From NCBI GenBank assembly GCA_902464565.1, contig CABQJV010000031.1:1-22621 (forward strand): a DNA stretch of 22,621 nt, written 5' to 3'. Position 1 is the first letter of the stretch. Each line of letters opens with the position of its first letter. The notes under the pieces were generated by a model. That model made no database searches and was not told the DNA's origin. It worked only from the letters and a program-made list of their open reading frames with translations. Below are positions 20,018 to 22,621 of this stretch, one piece after another. The DNA is from an uncultured Collinsella sp. (GTDB lineage: Bacteria > Actinomycetota > Coriobacteriia > Coriobacteriales > Coriobacteriaceae). The translations under genes and the position numbers were made by a program.

Positions 20018-22609
20018 TTGAAGCTCATCATCGCCGAGAAAAACGACGCCGCACGTCAGATCGCCGAGCGTCTGTCCACGGGCAAACCCAAAAAGGACAA
20101 GGTGTACAACACCGCCATCTACCGTTTTGAGTGGAAGGGCGAGGAGTGCGTGACCATCGGCCTTGCCGGTCACATCCTGGCGCCCGATTTTTGCGACAGC
20201 GTGCTGTTCGATAAAAAGCTGGGTTGGTATTCGGTGACCGAGGACGGCGAGATACTGCCGGCCGACATGCCCGACGGTCTGGCCCGTCCGCCCTACGACA
20301 CCAAGCGCAAGCCGTTTCTTGCCGACGGTATCTCCATTAAGGGCTGGAAGCTCGAGAGCCTGCCCTACCTCACGTGGGCACCGGTCATTAAACTGCCGGC
20401 CGAGAAGGAGCTCATTCGTTCGCTCAAGAACCTTGCCAAGAAGTCCGACAGCGTCATCATCGCCACGGACTTCGATCGCGAAGGCGAGCTGATCGGTTCG
20501 GACGCCCTCAACAAGGTGCGCGAGGTTGCGCCCGACCTGCCGGTCGCCCGCGCCCAGTATTCTTCGTTTACCAAGGCCGAGATCACGCAGGCCTTCGATA
20601 ATCTCGTCTCGCTCGACCAGAACCTGGCCGACGCCGGCGAGAGCCGTCAGCACATCGACCTCATTTGGGGTGCGGTGCTCACGCGCTATCTGACGCTCGC
20701 CAAGTTTGGCGGCTTTGGCAACGTACGTTCCGCCGGCCGCGTGCAGACGCCGACACTTGCCCTGGTGGTCGAGCGCGAACGCGAGCGCATGGCGTTTGTG
20801 CCCGAGGACTATTGGCAGATTCGCGGCATGGGCGCCGCGCAAGGCGCTGCCGAGGACGACCGCTTTAAGATCGCGCACAAGACGGCGCGCTTTACCGACA
20901 AGGATGCTGCTGAGACGGCGTACGGTCACGTTGACGGTGCCAAGACGGCAACCGTCGCCGCGGTGACCAAGCGCTCGCGCAAGCAGCAGCCGCCCACGCC
21001 GTTTGCGACCACCTCGCTGCAGGCTGCCGCCGCAGCCGAGGGTATCTCGCCTGCGCGTACCATGCGCATCGCCGAGTCCCTCTACATGGCGGGCCTCATC
21101 AGCTACCCGCGTGTCGACAATACCGTATACCCCGCGACGCTTGATCTGGGCGCTGTGGTGAGTGACCTTGCAAAGATCAACCCGGCGCTGGCGCCCGTGT
21201 GCAAAAAGGTCCTCGCCGGCCCCATGAAGCCCACGCGCGGCAAGGTCGAGACCACCGACCACCCGCCTATCTATCCCACGGGCGAGGGCGATCCGTCCAC
21301 GCTCGACGGCGGCCAGCGCAAGCTCTACGACCTCATCGCCCGCCGCTTCCTAGCGACGCTTATGGGTCCCGCGACCATCGAAAACACTAAGCTCGAGCTC
21401 GACGTGAACGGTGAGCCGTTCGTGGCTTCGGGCGATGTGCTCGTGACCCCGGGTTTCCGCGAGGCGTACCCGTACGGACTCAAGCGCGACGAGCAGATGC
21501 CGCCGCTGGAGCAGGGCGATACGGTCGACGTGTTCGACATTAAGCTCGAGGCCAAGCAGACCGAGCCGCCCGCGCGCTACAGCCAGGGCAAGCTCGTGCA
21601 GGAGATGGAAAAGCGCGGCCTGGGCACCAAGTCCACGCGCGCGAGCATCATCGAGCGCCTGTACGCCGTGCGCTATCTCAAAAACGATCCCGTTGAGCCG
21701 AGCCAGCTGGGTATCGCCATCATCGATGCGCTGTCGCAGTTTGCCCCGCGCATCACGAGCCCCGATATGACCAGCGAGCTCGACGGCGACATGACCCGTG
21801 TGGAGCGCGGCGAGGATACCGAAGAGCATGTCGTGACGCACTCGCGCGCGCTGCTGGCTGGCGTGCTCGACGAGCTGCTCAAGCACACGCAGGAGCTGGG
21901 CGACGCCATCAGCGACGCCGTCACGGCCGATGCGCGCGTGGGAGCTTGCCCCAAGTGCGGCAAGGACCTGGTTATGAAGACGAGCGCCAAGACCCGTGGC
22001 AGCTTCATTGGCTGCATGGGCTGGCCCGACTGCGATGTGACCTATCCGGTGCCGAGCGGCGTCAAGGTGAGTCCGCTCGAGGGCGAGGCGGCCGTGTGCC
22101 CCGAGTGCGGCGCGCCGCGCATTAAATGCCAGCCGTTCCGCCAGAAGGCTTTCGAGATCTGCGTGAACCCCACGTGCCCCACCAACTACGAGCCTGACCT
22201 TAAGGTGGGCGAGTGCAAGGTGTGCGCCGAGGCCGGACGCCATGGCGACCTGATTGCGCACAAGAGCGAGAAGAGCGGCAAGCGCTTTATCCGCTGCACC
22301 AACTACGATGACTGCGGCGTGAGCTATCCTCTACCGGCGCGCGGTAAGCTCGAGGCGACGGGTGAGACCTGCCCCGAGTGCGGCGCCCCCATCGTGGTGG
22401 TCAACACGGCGCGCGGTCCGTGGCGTATTTGCGTCAACATGGACTGCCCGACCAAGGAGAAAAAGCCGGCCCGCGGCCGCAAGACCACGACCAAGGCGAG
22501 CACGGCAAAGAAGACGACGGCGGCAAAGAAGACCACGGCTAAGAAAGCAACTGCCGCCAAGAAGACGACCGCAAAAAAGACGACCACCAAGAAGGCCGCC
22601 GACAAGTAA
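20018..22609 (+). CDS. topA: Type IA DNA topoisomerase (TopA, archaeal/topo III-like form)
   Basis: This enzyme relaxes negatively supercoiled DNA by cutting one strand through a covalent tyrosine bond. The Toprim domain opens the protein (Glu7 in IIAEKN; Asp151, Asp153 and Glu155 in TDFDREGELIG). The active-site Tyr363 is in GLISYPRVDNTVYP; that wording, and the AEKN start, are like archaeal topoisomerase I and topo III rather than the GLITYMRTDS of typical bacterial TopA. RSAGRVQTPTLALV (238-251) is also conserved. Residues about 644-812 hold four zinc-ribbon-like CxxC modules, as in topoisomerase I and not in most TopB. The last 51 residues are a Lys/Thr/Ala tail of repeated KKTT/AKK units. 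863 residues, TTG start. The stop is 12 bases from the window end, so no terminator can be seen. Confidence 0.92.
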   Translation: MKLIIAEKNDAARQIAERLSTGKPKKDKVYNTAIYRFEWKGEECVTIGLAGHILAPDFCDSVLFDKKLGWYSVTEDGEILPADMPDGLARPPYDTKRKPFLADGISIKGWKLESLPYLTWAPVIKLPAEKELIRSLKNLAKKSDSVIIATDFDREGELIGSDALNKVREVAPDLPVARAQYSSFTKAEITQAFDNLVSLDQNLADAGESRQHIDLIWGAVLTRYLTLAKFGGFGNVRSAGRVQTPTLALVVERERERMAFVPEDYWQIRGMGAAQGAAEDDRFKIAHKTARFTDKDAAETAYGHVDGAKTATVAAVTKRSRKQQPPTPFATTSLQAAAAAEGISPARTMRIAESLYMAGLISYPRVDNTVYPATLDLGAVVSDLAKINPALAPVCKKVLAGPMKPTRGKVETTDHPPIYPTGEGDPSTLDGGQRKLYDLIARRFLATLMGPATIENTKLELDVNGEPFVASGDVLVTPGFREAYPYGLKRDEQMPPLEQGDTVDVFDIKLEAKQTEPPARYSQGKLVQEMEKRGLGTKSTRASIIERLYAVRYLKNDPVEPSQLGIAIIDALSQFAPRITSPDMTSELDGDMTRVERGEDTEEHVVTHSRALLAGVLDELLKHTQELGDAISDAVTADARVGACPKCGKDLVMKTSAKTRGSFIGCMGWPDCDVTYPVPSGVKVSPLEGEAAVCPECGAPRIKCQPFRQKAFEICVNPTCPTNYEPDLKVGECKVCAEAGRHGDLIAHKSEKSGKRFIRCTNYDDCGVSYPLPARGKLEATGETCPECGAPIVVVNTARGPWRICVNMDCPTKEKKPARGRKTTTKASTAKKTTAAKKTTAKKATAAKKTTAKKTTTKKAADK

Positions 22610-22621
22610 CCGAGCACATAT

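Noticed and set aside
19229..21262. A 677-codon minus-strand open frame across hypB and topA
   Set aside because: Shadow of two well-supported genes; composition is typical of reverse-strand translation of GC-rich DNA.
22454..22609. Lysine-tail coding repeat considered as a tandem DNA repeat or CRISPR-like array
   Set aside because: The repeats are short, imperfect and in frame with the protein; there are no spacers of regular length and no cas genes.
1..22621. Mobile island, prophage, toxin-antitoxin or defence system
   Set aside because: No integrase, transposase, phage, toxin or defence-type gene is present, and gene content is housekeeping or carbohydrate metabolism.

Overview
The window is high-GC DNA of ordinary chromosomal character. 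The gene content points to an anaerobic, sugar-fermenting actinobacterium of the Coriobacteriia, most likely Collinsella or a close relative: a cellobiose-type PTS operon, a family II (Mn-dependent) pyrophosphatase, a group Ic aspartate aminotransferase, tatA-tatC-hypA-hypB, and a topoisomerase I of archaeal/topo III-like build. This is judged from gene content and protein style only; no database search was possible. I found no rRNA, tRNA, CRISPR array, transposase or phage gene.

Layout. (1) 1-5333: a universal stress protein on the minus strand behind a large imperfect hairpin, then undecaprenyl-diphosphatase (uppP) and a UvrD/PcrA helicase on the plus strand. A 130-bp near-palindrome follows the helicase. 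(2) 5334-7061: a mannose-6-phosphate isomerase (type I) and a GntR/UTRA regulator, transcribed leftward. (3) 7062-12229: divergent from the regulator, a beta-glucoside module made of 6-phospho-beta-glucosidase, PTS IIC, IIB and IIA, closed by a terminator, then a ROK glucokinase. The PTS phosphorylates the disaccharide on entry, the GH1 enzyme releases one sugar-6-phosphate and one free glucose, and the glucokinase can phosphorylate that glucose. The GntR protein is the obvious candidate controller. (4) 12230-15534: family II pyrophosphatase, the Na+/H+ antiporter nhaA behind a structured leader that contains a terminator-like hairpin, and a small unknown minus-strand gene. (5) 15535-22621: group Ic aspartate aminotransferase, a STAS anti-anti-sigma-like protein, the Tat translocon genes, the nickel maturation pair hypA-hypB, and topoisomerase I with four zinc-ribbon-like modules and a histone-H1-like lysine tail.

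The coding content is conventional and I see no clear new multi-gene system. The less ordinary material lies between genes: a dispersed palindrome bounded by TTGGTGCA/TGCACCAA present at two distant sites plus a half copy, a second repeat that lies on both sides of the beta-glucoside operon and forms a long hairpin in its leader, two large near-palindromes of about 90 and 130 bp, and a probable attenuator ahead of nhaA. In the proteins, the points worth a look are the TopA architecture, the low-complexity insertions in PcrA and UppP, and a Cys-to-His change in the zinc motif of the glucokinase.
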